In this document: piece after piece, positions 48,885 through 58,838 of the stretch
Layout: every line of letters starts with the position of its first letter
Position numbering within the stretch: the stretch's first letter is position 1
From: Tricholomella constricta
Taxonomy: Eukaryota > Basidiomycota > Agaricomycetes > Agaricales > Lyophyllaceae
NCBI GenBank assembly: GCA_013368375.1
Contig: JAACJP010000006.1
Span: 868,001-932,000, forward strand
Direction of reading: 5' to 3'
Length of the DNA stretch: 64,000 nucleotides
Translations under genes and position numbers: made by a program
The notes under the pieces: generated by a model
What the model saw: the letters and a program-made list of their open reading frames with translations, nothing else
What the model was told of the DNA's origin: nothing
Databases searched by the model: none

Positions 48885-49189
48885 GGTAAATCAAAGCCAA
48901 AGAGAAGGAACTGAATCAAAAGCGTTGAAGATAATGATGCGCACACCGCCAGTGAAGGCAGGTAAACAACGTGTGAAAGATTTCGTAAGGTTCAAGTTTC
49001 ACACAACAGGACGTTGAGTCAACCGACTTCAAAAATCAATAGCACAAGAACATCGACGACTCAAACAGGTGTCAATGTATGATTAATGTTATTAGATACA
49101 ACAAAACATAACCATTGTCACCGCTTTCGATAAGAAAGAGATATTTTGATGTGTAACAAGAAGAGATGCAATATACATATGTTCAGTGA
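48885..49189. other. Intergenic between HP1 and Y14 genes
   Basis: 305 bp: the HP1 promoter and the Y14 3' flank. No feature beyond an AT-rich Y14 3' side is seen. Confidence 0.4.
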
Positions 49190-49913
49190 CTACCTTCGCC
49201 GACCAGGACTTGCGCTGCGGCCTCTAGGACCCCTTCCTTTCTTGGGACCGGATGGTGGGGGTCGTACAAAGGCGTAGTCGCATTGCACCTCTTGCTCCAA
49301 CAGCATTGTACTGGACGCACCATCAATCGCCTTTTGGGCTTCGGACATCGTCTCATACTCAACAAGAGCATAGCCCTAAAAATGAATAAAGGTTTCGAAT
49401 TTGAACAAACGTAGACAGCGACGGATGGACTCACCTTGACATAACCGGTGCGACGGTCGAGATTCAAATGAAGGTTTTTGATCTCCCCAAAGTCCGCAAA
49501 TTTGTCTGTTACATCTTCTTCTGTTGCCTCTTCGTGCACATTGGTGACGAGAACAATCCAGCCCTCGACAGCTAAGATTGGCGCAATGGTTGTGTTGAGG
49601 TGGTATCCAGAACGATAATTTAGGATGGCTTACAGCGCGCAGCTCGTGTATCGGCGTCCTTCACGTGCGAAGTCTCGACGCGATCATACGTTTGCTCCGT
49701 GGATACAGGTCCGTCGTTGCCCCCTAAACATGAGGTAAGTAGATGGCACCGGGAGATAATCTCGGTTTGAACTTGCCTGTGTTCTGGAAGCCTCTGCCTC
49801 TCCTCCTCACAGCACCGCCTGCCGTGACTTGGGTTTCCGGGTCATTATTTCGCCTTTAAACTGAATATCTAGCTCAACGTACTATCGTCGATGTTCATCT
49901 CGTCGTCCGACAT
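49190..49913 (-). CDS. RBM8A: Y14 / RBM8A, exon-junction-complex RNA-binding protein
   Basis: Core exon junction complex subunit that pairs with Mago. The single RRM reads [59 protein letters not shown] and VQCDYAFV, followed by a Gly/Arg/Ser tail ([13 protein letters not shown]) and a stop at 49190-49192. Upstream are [10 protein letters not shown] and a basic [13 protein letters not shown] at 49913 ([10 protein letters not shown]) fits Y14 starts. Introns: about 49380-49436, about 49570-49635, 49724-49776 (GC donor, AG/GCAAGT) and, to keep the frame at the 5' end, a very short 25-nt intron at 49854-49878. The last is doubtful; an indel or another first exon is possible. The presence of Y14 fits the intron-dense genome. 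Confidence 0.85.
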
Positions 49914-50564
49914 TTTGTGAAGTGGTAAATGGTGAGTGTCACAGCAAGTCACTCCGGTGACTGGCTTACCAGTCACGATACCGGACGTCCATCAATTTCG
50001 GCCGGCCTTAGTCATGAAACGTGAGTTGTTCAGGAAACCAGCGATGCTCCCGCCACCGTTACCGAAAAAAATCTTTACCGGTTTCGGCCCATGGATACTG
50101 GGATGCAATATGCTCATTCCGTCGATCTGTGCTAACGTTAACTCCCGAGACGAACTGAGACTCATCCCCGTTCTTCTCCGAATTACATACTTGGGCTTTC
50201 AAAACGCGGGCTGCAAGACAAACGGCACCTATTTGGCGCCTGGTAAGGACACTCATGTCTGCCACTGATTCACCGTGATGCGGCCCTGCTTTCAATAATC
50301 GTCGTTGTGTCCATTTTGATCCCGATCGCTTTATATTTTATATTCTATTTTTCACAAACAGTCGTCACCGTTGACATCGATTGGGCGTGCCTGGCCTGAG
50401 GGATCTCGATGCATTGAACTGAGTCGCTACCCTTTCTCACAACATCAGCGGACCGACCAGCTTGCTTAGCCGCGCAGCCTTAAAGCGCGTCGTTTCCTGA
50501 CTGGGTCACTACCCACCCCCGTATCGTCTATCTCGTGTCTTTTGTCCTCTCTCCTTTCTGGAAG
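49914..50564. promoter_or_regulatory. Divergent region between Y14 and MYND genes
   Basis: 651 bp. A 20-nt perfect hairpin, GTGACTGG-CTTA-CCAGTCAC, lies at 49957-49976, about 45 bp upstream of the Y14 ATG and preceded by another GTCAC. It could be a palindromic factor site or sit in the 5' leader. Nothing else is seen. Confidence 0.4.
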
Positions 50565-51291
50565 ATGCATTCTATGCCAGTCATCAACCATCCATGCACA
50601 GTATGCTGCCGCCCTACATCTATGTGGTGTAGTCGCTGCCAAAGCGCTTGGTATTGCACCCCAGAACACCTTCATAATGTACCGATGCTCCCTGCGTTTT
50701 TTCTTCTGTTCCCGACTGATCCATACATCCTATAGGATTGGCAACGTCATCGCAAAGAATGCCTTCCCGCCCAGAACTCAAATAGTGGTTACAGCATGAA
50801 CATGATTGCGACACCCCCACCTGCCGAGCCACAGTACATAACTGTCTCTGCCATTCTCTTCGCGCCTGAAGAAGGTTCGTAGCCACCCTGAACCGTCTAT
50901 CATAGTGTGCCACTAACCCCCTCGTCCAGAACGTCCGCGGATCATCACCGTCAGCTGTCGACCGTCCCACAAGCCCTCTCAGGGAATGTGTCCAATACCC
51001 CTGGTGCAGTCTCACTTCCCAGATGGGCAAGCAGAGGGCATTGTCCTGACACAGGGCCTTAATGGCGAGCCCCTCCGATTTCCCTTACATTTGTGGTATT
51101 CTCCGAGCGCATTACAAAAGGGCAACCCGCTCAACCGCGCGATCTATCACATCACGTCTGGCGCCGCCCCGAAAGCGTGGTGTGGCACCGTGATCGTTTT
51201 AAAGTTCAACGGCTCCAGGAGACAGGGATACTCGGATGCGGGCTCCAACGATCTTCCGGCTCTGTCGGCCTACTTCCTTGCATACAAATGA
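50565..51291 (+). CDS. MYND zinc-finger protein
   Basis: ATG at 50565 (MHSMPVINHPCTVCC). Introns 50679-50735 and 50875-50929 give 204 residues in frame. The N-terminus is a MYND finger: CTVCC..., MWCSRCQSAWYCTPEHLHN, then DWQRHRKEC joined across the first intron, supplying the expected C/H ligands. The remainder (VLTQGLNGEPLRFPLHLWYS, then AWCGTVIVLKFNGSRRQGYSD) is not a SET domain and I do not recognise it. MYND fingers bind proline-rich peptides, so a protein-interaction role is likely; such small MYND proteins are numerous in agarics. Confidence 0.8.
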
Positions 51292-52554
51292 AAAAGGAGC
51301 GTGGTGTATGTGACGAGGTCATTGGTGAGCAACTATTCTTCTGTGTGCACCCTGTTAATATACATACTCATCCACGACAGTAAAAAACTCCACGCCGCTC
51401 GATCATGCCATCGGCCGTGCGCTGCATATATTGTATTCGTTGTGCCATATTTTATTTTATTATCTACTCATCGCTATCGTCGCACTAGTGTAACATGTTT
51501 CTTATTAATCTTAGCAATAGACCCAATAGATGTTGTCTCCACCCCATCCCATCATGCCACGTCCTCAGGCTAAAAGTTTTACAGCTTGCCATTCATGTGA
51601 CTCGACGATAATTCATCCGCCGAGAGGATATGTACATAAGTACGTGTGGAAGTGTCGATTAGACATGACACTATGATATTTCCACAATCCCCGGCTTAGC
51701 TAGCTGTAGGCGCATCAGATACCTACGTAAAAAACAGTCGAAGCCCATCACCATCGTGCATCACTGATCAGATTGTTTGTCGCGTTCCTGAGGCTCGACA
51801 AGGCTCGACCCTGAATTCATGCTGTACGTCAAAAAATAACTAGGTGTATCGTGTAAGATAGGGACCCACGCAAGTTCGATCCTTGTCTCGGAGCCTGGAG
51901 GTCAGTTTTTATCCGCATGGCGCTTAGGCATCTCCCACACTACAATGGAGGAGGAGGATTTTGCAGATTTATCCGAATAAACCTGTTAAATTTCCGGAAA
52001 TTTTCTCGGCCGCACAAAAATCAGGCCCAGCTGAAGGCCAAATCCCTGGGCATTTTTGGGATTATGGGATTCGTGGTAGTATTATCAGCTTATGAATCAG
52101 ATAATGTAATTTACTCGAAACCCACACGTTCCTGTCGGGTCTCGCAGGCCGCAGTGGCGCGTTTGCACCCTTCGCAACGGTTCTCCGAAGGTACTCACGA
52201 AGTGCCAGCTTAGGATCACAGGCTATGTTGTTTTAACGAGACAGAAATTTCCTGAACACTGGCGATTCCGGATAACGCGGCCCAGTCAGAAACGGAAAGC
52301 TTTCAAAGCCTCGTGATCGCGATGGGATTTTGGCCAAGAGTTCGTCGGAATCCTGTAGGAAGATCGCTTGTCACAATTCGCCTCGCGATCATGTATTGAA
52401 GGGCTTTGGTGGGCAAATGCATTCAACGGAGCACATTTATCTTGCATGAGTACATACCTGATCGTCAAATACGACATCGAAACTTCACGCCCAATTTAAA
52501 ACCCTAACCTAAGAAGAGAGCTTGACCCGCAAAAAGTTCGACGCTACTCCGGCC
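51292..52554. other. Intergenic, no gene seen
   Basis: 1.26 kb between the MYND gene and RRP4, both plus strand. No domain, repeat or RNA gene was recognised. Confidence 0.45.
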
Positions 52555-53835
52555 ATGATTACCTATACCTCCTTCCCCTTGCCACCCGACAACACGTACA
52601 ATGGCTCGCGTCAACACCACCTCGATGTCGCGGAGGATGTAATGATGGAACTGGGCGATGACCAGGACCTGTCTGAGGCTGGCGGATCCAAATTAACGTA
52701 CCCCGGCGAACCCCTTACGTCCTCACAGGCGTACATGCGGTATGTTCATGCAAGGCTCACCAAGGACACCATTAATTTACGGAGACAGAGGTCACGGAAC
52801 CTATGTGGACAATGAAGAGGTCATCGCCTCCGTTGCAGGCACCATTGAGCGCGTAAACAAGTTGGTGACAGTCCGTGCGATCCGAACGAGGTGCGTTTGA
52901 GTTGTATGTATACCCTTCATGCTCAATGCCTCATATCCATGAAAGATATAACCCAGAAGTCGGCGATCTTGTAGTTGGCCGAATAACGGAGGTGCTTACA
53001 ACGTATTCTTTTCGGGGGTCAAACAACTTAACGCCTAGGTGCCATGTCCGGCAGGTACAACCACGTCGATGGAAGGTGGACGCAAACTCAAGACAGGATG
53101 CTGTGTTGATGCTTTCCTCGGTCAATTTGCCAGGAGGTGTACAGGTAACGTGTTCATTGCAATCAATGATCAACGACCTTGACATTGACGGTGCCTAGCG
53201 ACGGAAACTCGAAAGTGATGAGCTGCAAATGCGAACGTTTTTTGAGGAGGGTGACCTGTTGGTTGCGGAGGTCCAAGCATTCTTCTCGGACGGCGCGATG
53301 TCGCTCCACACACGATCTTTGAAATACGGCAAGGTGGGTCACATGGTTTAATAATGGTTTGGGAGCTGACAGATGTCGAGAAGTTGCGGAACGGACAACT
53401 TGTCACTGTTCCTCCGATTTTGGTTCGACGGCTCAAATCCCATTTCATTGCTTTGCCTTGTGGTGTGGACCTCATTCTCGGTTTGAATGGCTACATATGG
53501 GTGAGTAAGCATGTCAAGGAGAGTGAGCAGGAGGGGGAGGAAGGGTTTGATGCGGAAGCAGTATATTCAAATCAAAACGACGTGCGTGGATTTCATTTAC
53601 ACATATCCGGTTGAACGACCTGACCATCTCAAAGCCCATTGATGATTCAACTCGGGTTGCTATCTCCAGAGTCACGAATATCATTCTTGTGCTGTCTTCT
53701 CATTTTGTCCCGTTGACAGACACGCTGCTTCTGGAGGCGTACGAATGGACAGTAGACCAGGAGGGTGGCGCAAAAGATCTGCTTCAAGAGGATGTAGGCA
53801 ATGCGCTTGTGGCCACAGTCACAGCCAGACTTTGA
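52555..53835 (+). CDS. RRP4: Exosome cap subunit Rrp4 (EXOSC2)
   Basis: S1/KH cap subunit of the RNA exosome, which guides RNA to the catalytic channel in nucleus and cytoplasm. ATG at 52555 ([16 protein letters not shown]). The N-terminal strand region reads [13 protein letters not shown], then [30 protein letters not shown]. The S1 domain reads [17 protein letters not shown], then [24 protein letters not shown] and [26 protein letters not shown]. The KH part has [13 protein letters not shown], where the family usually has a GxNGxIW loop. At least five introns of about 45 to 60 nt interrupt it, the first at about 52741. The stop at 53835 is 39 bp from the stop of the convergent acidic-protein gene. 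Confidence 0.92.
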
Positions 53836-53874
53836 AATACATGAATGCTTTTTGTAAGATTTATTCGGGGTATG

Positions 53875-54530
53875 TTACTCCTCAACCTCTTCGCTCTCGT
53901 CCTCGTCCTCGTCATCGTCCTCTTCGTTGTTGTTCTCATTGTTTTCGTCTTCATCCTCCTCATCCTCTTCATCGATAGTCTGATCAGGGGCCATCTGGAC
54001 CTGCTGCTGCTGCTGTTGTGGTTGTGGGTTGTGATTTGAGGCTCCGCTAGCCATCTTCCGTGCCTGCATCGCGCGTTTAGCTTTCTCTTTCTCTTCGTCG
54101 ACCGGTAATAGCTCGTCGAGTGCAAGATCTCTCCAGCGAAGTGCGCCATTGATTCCTCCCCCACCATAACCCATATCCTCGAAAAGTGCCCGGGAGGAAG
54201 GGTCGTACGGAGGACGCGGTTTCGCCGCCGGATGTTTGATGTTCGTGGGATTTCCGTAGGGGTATGATGGATGAACCTGTGAGGGCAATACTGCGCCTCT
54301 CGTCAAATGCGAGGTGACATAGAGCCGATCAACAACATACTGTCTGAATCATCAGGATTGGGAGGCACCATATGGGGTGGGATGTCAAGCTCTGTGGATA
54401 TTTTCCAATGTCAGCTTGCCGACTTCAGCATCTCTCCTTGAGGCTGAAACAAACCATCATCCGACAGTTCCCCTTTCATGTACTCCGCCGTCTCGATGGT
54501 GTCTAGAATCTGCAAATCATGCCTCGTCAT
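53875..54530 (-). CDS. Acidic protein with polyQ and E/D-rich tail, family not recognised
   Basis: Exons join as MTRHDLQILDTIETAEYMKG, then ELDIPPHMVPPNPDDSD, then ILPSQVHPSYPYGNPTN, using an intron from a donor near 54453 to about 54395 and one of 50 nt near 54291-54340. Then come GYGGGGINGALRWRDLALDELLP, a short Lys/Ala helix, QPQQQQQQVQ and a long Asp/Glu/Asn run to the stop at 53875. The N-terminal segment looks conserved-type and the tail is low complexity. An upstream exon is possible, since a splice-like context precedes the ATG at 54530. I do not know the family. Confidence 0.6.
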
Positions 54531-55619
54531 GTGCAGATAGCAAAAAGTGAGATCCTGGTGTTCTGGTGAGCGACAGCGCGGTAATTAATCAATGTACATG
54601 CTGACAGTCATGATACAAGGGCTTCGGATACCGTTCCTCAAGATGTCAGTATGTCTGGCATTCAAACGACGCGCAATGCACGTTGGAGTAGGGAACTAAG
54701 TACCAGCGGAGCGGAGAGGTCCGAAAACGAGTCGATCAAATCCCCTTAATTAGGAAGTCGCTCGGTCCTTGTCCATTCCGGCCACATTGTTGAATTCTTT
54801 TAGGATATCCTTCGACGACTATCTTCTGCAATTTTAGCTGGTCCATCTGAAAATGTCTATCTCTTGGATGACCATTGACAAGATTTGTGCGACTATTAGT
54901 CTATCTCTTTCTGTGTACTTTAACCGACAGCGCATGTGATCTCTGTTCACAGTTTTTTATTTTTATTTTTTTGGGGGGGTTTCGACACCTGATATTTTCT
55001 TCCTTCGCCTTGGATTGGATTGGGATGCGTATTCTCAGCTTGGACTCGAGACGGATTTGTACTTATATAGCCTGGACTTGATGAATACTTAGACTCGCTA
55101 CCAGTTTTCTGCTTACGCAAGCCGCACCTTTTTTTGTTTGCGGAGATTGAAAGGTGCGAGCTTGTGAGCAGACTGGAAAACATGGTCGCCGGTTTGGCGG
55201 GAGGCGTGACAGCCCGCCAATCCTGATTTTGGACTTAGTCGAATTTCGCAAACTTTAATCGGACTTGGCTGGTTTTTCATGAATTTGCTTCCGCTCCGAG
55301 ATGCGTATTGACTTGTACCGACTACTGGCAGTTAAAGTTCATCAGCATCACTATATATCTAACCCGTCTTGCTTGTCCCAATCATCCGCCTGCTCTCCGG
55401 TGCTTGTCCTGATGAAATTTCGTGGCCACGTTGTTGGAGGTTCAATTGCTATCGAGGTCTGCAACGCGACAGAGAACTGAAGGAGACTGGGGGGCTGTAT
55501 ATGCGCACCAGCATTAAGGTAGCCTGGTATGCGAAATTCGTGTTGACCGTTTGTTGTCCCTGCAGATGTTGATGGTGTCAAGGCGCGCTTCTTTCTTCCC
55601 ACAGGCTCAGCCGCCACGT
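54531..55619. other. Intergenic, no gene seen
   Basis: About 1.1 kb between the acidic-protein gene and the right-hand retroelement. A minus-strand open frame at 55351-55617 has no ATG and no domain. The left LTR of the retroelement may begin inside this stretch. Confidence 0.4.
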
Positions 55620-56016
55620 CGTCGTTCTTGTCACGACCGTCCCTAATCGACCACCCCTAAACTACCCACCTTCTACGCTTTCCCACGCACGTCCGCGGTA
55701 CATATATGACACCACTTTCTTCTTTGACACCTTACCTCGATATTGCTTATTGTTACGACTAGTCTCTGTTCTCGGTTTCTTTTCCACTCTCAATCTATTC
55801 TGTTTCTTTCACTCGTATCTCTTGAGCTTCACACGTTCTCGTAAACGCTCTCGTGAACGCCTTCGTCGACGCTCACGACCTCCGGATATCCTATTCGAAG
55901 GCCGTCTTCCTCAACGAACGTCAGGCCTGTCCGCTTCGGTGGTTCCAGAACACTTCTGTAACCGGCGTGCTACACAGAGTCCTAACATAATATCGAGGTA
56001 ATCCCACCCACCGGAC
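55620..56016 (+). promoter_or_regulatory. Leader / probable 5' LTR part of the right Ty3 element
   Basis: This pyrimidine-rich sequence upstream of gag has a TATA-like ACATATATGACAC at about 55700. It is where the 5' LTR promoter and primer binding site should be. I could not define the LTR ends because no matching copy was recognised after pol within the window. Confidence 0.4.
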
Positions 56017-58833
56017 ATGTCCTCGACGATAGTGGAGCCCAACACAACCATCCGCTATCAAAACTTCGAAGGTCCTTCCTTCACTCAAAGGAGACCTTCA
56101 CCACCACCTTTCGAAACTTCCCCTGCCTCAACAGGACCTCCGATGCAAGGGACTTTCGGATCCAACAGGTCCAGGTTGGAACACCAGATCTTCCAACCTG
56201 GCCAACATGAGGGGGATTTTTCCTCAGTCAGTCAGGACCCACGACGACCCCTACCCCGAACCCCCTCAAACGTATTCAACCCCTCTTACCAACTCGCCAC
56301 CCCCAACTATCCCCCCTTACCACCATCCGCAACGACCTCCGGACCTCCGCTTTCAAGTAACCAGACTCCCGGATCGTACTACGAAAGGTTGAGGCACCCG
56401 GAGATGTTCCAGAGGAGGGATAGGGCACGAGAGGAGGGACAGGGACAGTTCGCTCGTCAACAAAACCCCTTTCTACACGGTTCAGACCACGAAAGGATAC
56501 TCTACGAACTCCGCATGACGCGAGAAGAGTTTTCACGACAAGCGCACGAGCTCCTAGTCGAAACCATGGGGATGGATCATCAACCCCGAACACCGGAACA
56601 ATGGGCCAACCTCGTGTTGTCGACCATGCAACTGCACGAAGCCCATCGATTACCCCCACAACTGACGGTGTTGCTACAAATGGGGGGAAACGAAAGAAGG
56701 TTACGCGCTCTGGCTGGAGAAATCCAGACGTCCAACGAGGGAAGAAGATTCTCCGACCCCCAAAGCGCGGGACGTTCCTTCCACATGCCAATTCAGGAGC
56801 CCGTTCCCTCCAGAATCGAAACTAGATTCGAAGAACCTCCACGAGCGACAAGCACGGTCAATACGCAGACAGCTTCGGCTCTACTCAGGAGGATGAACCA
56901 AGGGAACGCTCCCCCCAGCCAAGAAGGGTTCGAACCCACCGTCACACCAGGGGCAGACGCTCGAAGAGCTCCGACGTTCGGGTTCTGGGGAGCCCACAAC
57001 TTACAAAGAATCCCCGAAGAGAACCCCCCTGTCGAAGGACCGTTTTCCAGGCCAAATTCGGGTTTTCAGGGCCCACAGGGGACCTTCGCAAACCAAGAAG
57101 GAGTACCTCCGAGGGAACCTGAGAACATTCCCCTACCTCCGTCGGAACGGGGAATCCCAACGCCACTGTCGTACGCCCACAGCTACGAACTACGCGAAGA
57201 AAACTCGGAAAGAAGAGAGGGAGCACCCCCTAGGGCACGAGAAGACTGGCGCCAAACACCACCTCACCTGGCGACTCAGAACAGGAGGTCACCGCAAGGC
57301 CCACGTCCCATCTCCCCAAGAGAACGACGGGGACTCGGAGCGGACCCCAGCCCCGGTCAAAATGTGAACATCCTCGAAGGAAGGCAAGGGACCCAACAAC
57401 AGTTCCCCCAGTTCGAACAATACAGAACTGACTACAACCGCGGACCAGCCCCACCAATACCCGGCGGACGACCAATCCCTCAGTACAACGGACCACCTCC
57501 ACAGCCCCAACCACCTCCGGGATCTTCGGGACCACCTACCCCGAGAGGATCTCAATGGGGAAACGGTCCCGGAGGACCAGGAGGGGGAGGAGGAGGTTAC
57601 GGAGGAGGAGGGGGAGGCCCCGGTGGAGGCGGGGGAGGTCCCGGGGGAACAGGAGGTCCCGGAGGAGGAGGAGGTCACGGAGGAGGAGGAGGAGGAGGCC
57701 CGCCCGGAAACCAAGGGGGAGGCCACTTCGCAAACCCCCAACGACCCCCACCTCCACCGCAACAATTCTTAGGCCCAAACCAAAACTTGACCCCGGAACA
57801 GTATCGGCACCTCCTAAACCTGGAATCGAAGATCGACATCAGGAAACCGGACCCCTTCACGGGAAAAGAACCGAGGAGATGGAAGACCTTCGTCACGGAA
57901 TGCCTAGTAACGTTTCAAGCCAAGGCGATCACCTACGAACAGGACCACCTGAAGGTGTCATTCGCGAGCTCCTACTTAAAGGACGGAGCTATGGACTACT
58001 TTCGACTGCAACTCACGTACAACCCCCAACACCCAATGTTCACGAATTGGGAAGGATTCGTACACGAACTAGGATCACGCTTCGGAATACCGAACTCGAG
58101 AGTGGAAGCCGAGAACAACATTTCGCGACTGAAAATGAAGGACTGGGAAAAGTTCACAGCATTCATCGTCAAGTTCGAACAAGAAGCGTACGAAACAGGT
58201 TGGAACTGGGTAGCGCTGCAGTTCACACTCCGGAAAGCGCTCCCCCCGCGAATCCTCAACGTCCTGGCCATCGCACCAAGCCCCGAAACCTACGAAGGTT
58301 ACCGAGATCTGGTCACTCAAATCGATCGGAGGTACTGGGAACATCGCATAGAAAATCCAGAGTCCTACAAACCCCTCTGGGCGAATAACGCGAACACCCC
58401 CAACACCTCCGCACGACCTCCGATGGGACCTTCGGCCGGACCCGCAAGCCGCACGACGCCGCAAACGGCTCAAGGGAACAGGAACGCACGCTTGAACGCC
58501 GAAAGTCATGATCAGGACCCGGACTCAGGTAGGGAAGGTAAGGCGCAAGACCAGGAAATCGCATGGGACGACGAGGAGGCCCTACAAGCCAACAACTTCG
58601 GGTTCAAGAAGTCAACACGCCCCTGGGTGAAGATCGACGAAGACGTAAAGCAACAACGAATTCGAGACAAGGCCTGCATCCTATGCGGTGACCTGGAACA
58701 CTGGATGCGCGACTGCCCAACAGCAAACGCCATGGGCAGAGCCACCTACCTCATCGGCGACGACATCTTCGAATTCCATCACAAGACAGAAGAGGGAAAC
58801 GCGGGGGCGATTCAGGACTTGCCCGGGCTCTGA
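56017..58833 (+). CDS. Gag of right-hand Ty3/gypsy element
   Basis: 938 residues from ATG 56017 to TGA 58831-58833. It forms the retrotransposon particle. The first 500 residues are Pro/Gln/Arg-rich and disordered. A Gly-rich block sits at about residues 515-571. The capsid-like part follows (RKPDPFTGKEPRRWKTFVTE, then AMDYFRLQLTYNPQHPMFTNW and WVALQFTLRKALPPRILN). A CX2CX4HX4C zinc knuckle, CILCGDLEHWMRDC, lies near residue 886, then a short tail to DLPGL. The stop lies inside the 3' arm of a hairpin that follows a slippery heptamer, so some ribosomes probably bypass it into pol. The frame is intact. Confidence 0.95.
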   Translation: MSSTIVEPNTTIRYQNFEGPSFTQRRPSPPPFETSPASTGPPMQGTFGSNRSRLEHQIFQPGQHEGDFSSVSQDPRRPLPRTPSNVFNPSYQLATPNYPPLPPSATTSGPPLSSNQTPGSYYERLRHPEMFQRRDRAREEGQGQFARQQNPFLHGSDHERILYELRMTREEFSRQAHELLVETMGMDHQPRTPEQWANLVLSTMQLHEAHRLPPQLTVLLQMGGNERRLRALAGEIQTSNEGRRFSDPQSAGRSFHMPIQEPVPSRIETRFEEPPRATSTVNTQTASALLRRMNQGNAPPSQEGFEPTVTPGADARRAPTFGFWGAHNLQRIPEENPPVEGPFSRPNSGFQGPQGTFANQEGVPPREPENIPLPPSERGIPTPLSYAHSYELREENSERREGAPPRAREDWRQTPPHLATQNRRSPQGPRPISPRERRGLGADPSPGQNVNILEGRQGTQQQFPQFEQYRTDYNRGPAPPIPGGRPIPQYNGPPPQPQPPPGSSGPPTPRGSQWGNGPGGPGGGGGGYGGGGGGPGGGGGGPGGTGGPGGGGGHGGGGGGGPPGNQGGGHFANPQRPPPPPQQFLGPNQNLTPEQYRHLLNLESKIDIRKPDPFTGKEPRRWKTFVTECLVTFQAKAITYEQDHLKVSFASSYLKDGAMDYFRLQLTYNPQHPMFTNWEGFVHELGSRFGIPNSRVEAENNISRLKMKDWEKFTAFIVKFEQEAYETGWNWVALQFTLRKALPPRILNVLAIAPSPETYEGYRDLVTQIDRRYWEHRIENPESYKPLWANNANTPNTSARPPMGPSAGPASRTTPQTAQGNRNARLNAESHDQDPDSGREGKAQDQEIAWDDEEALQANNFGFKKSTRPWVKIDEDVKQQRIRDKACILCGDLEHWMRDCPTANAMGRATYLIGDDIFEFHHKTEEGNAGAIQDLPGL

Positions 58834-58838
58834 ATCGC
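58794..58838 (+). promoter_or_regulatory. Programmed -1 ribosomal frameshift signal (gag/pol)
   Basis: GGGAAAC at 58794-58800 is read in the gag frame as gaG GGA AAC, the canonical X XXY YYZ phase. After a 6-nt spacer (58801-58806) the 9-nt arms GCGATTCAG (58807-58815) and CTGAATCGC (58830-58838) are perfectly complementary, with a 14-nt loop. The gag stop is within the second arm. The -1 frame is open from here straight into pol. Confidence 0.85.

Noticed and set aside
49957..49976. Intrinsic terminator or riboswitch
   Set aside because: It is an isolated 8-bp hairpin upstream of a eukaryotic start codon; neither class applies.
55351..55617. 88-codon minus-strand open frame
   Set aside because: It starts with GTG, has no ATG, no domain and no splice partners, and lies in probable LTR flank.
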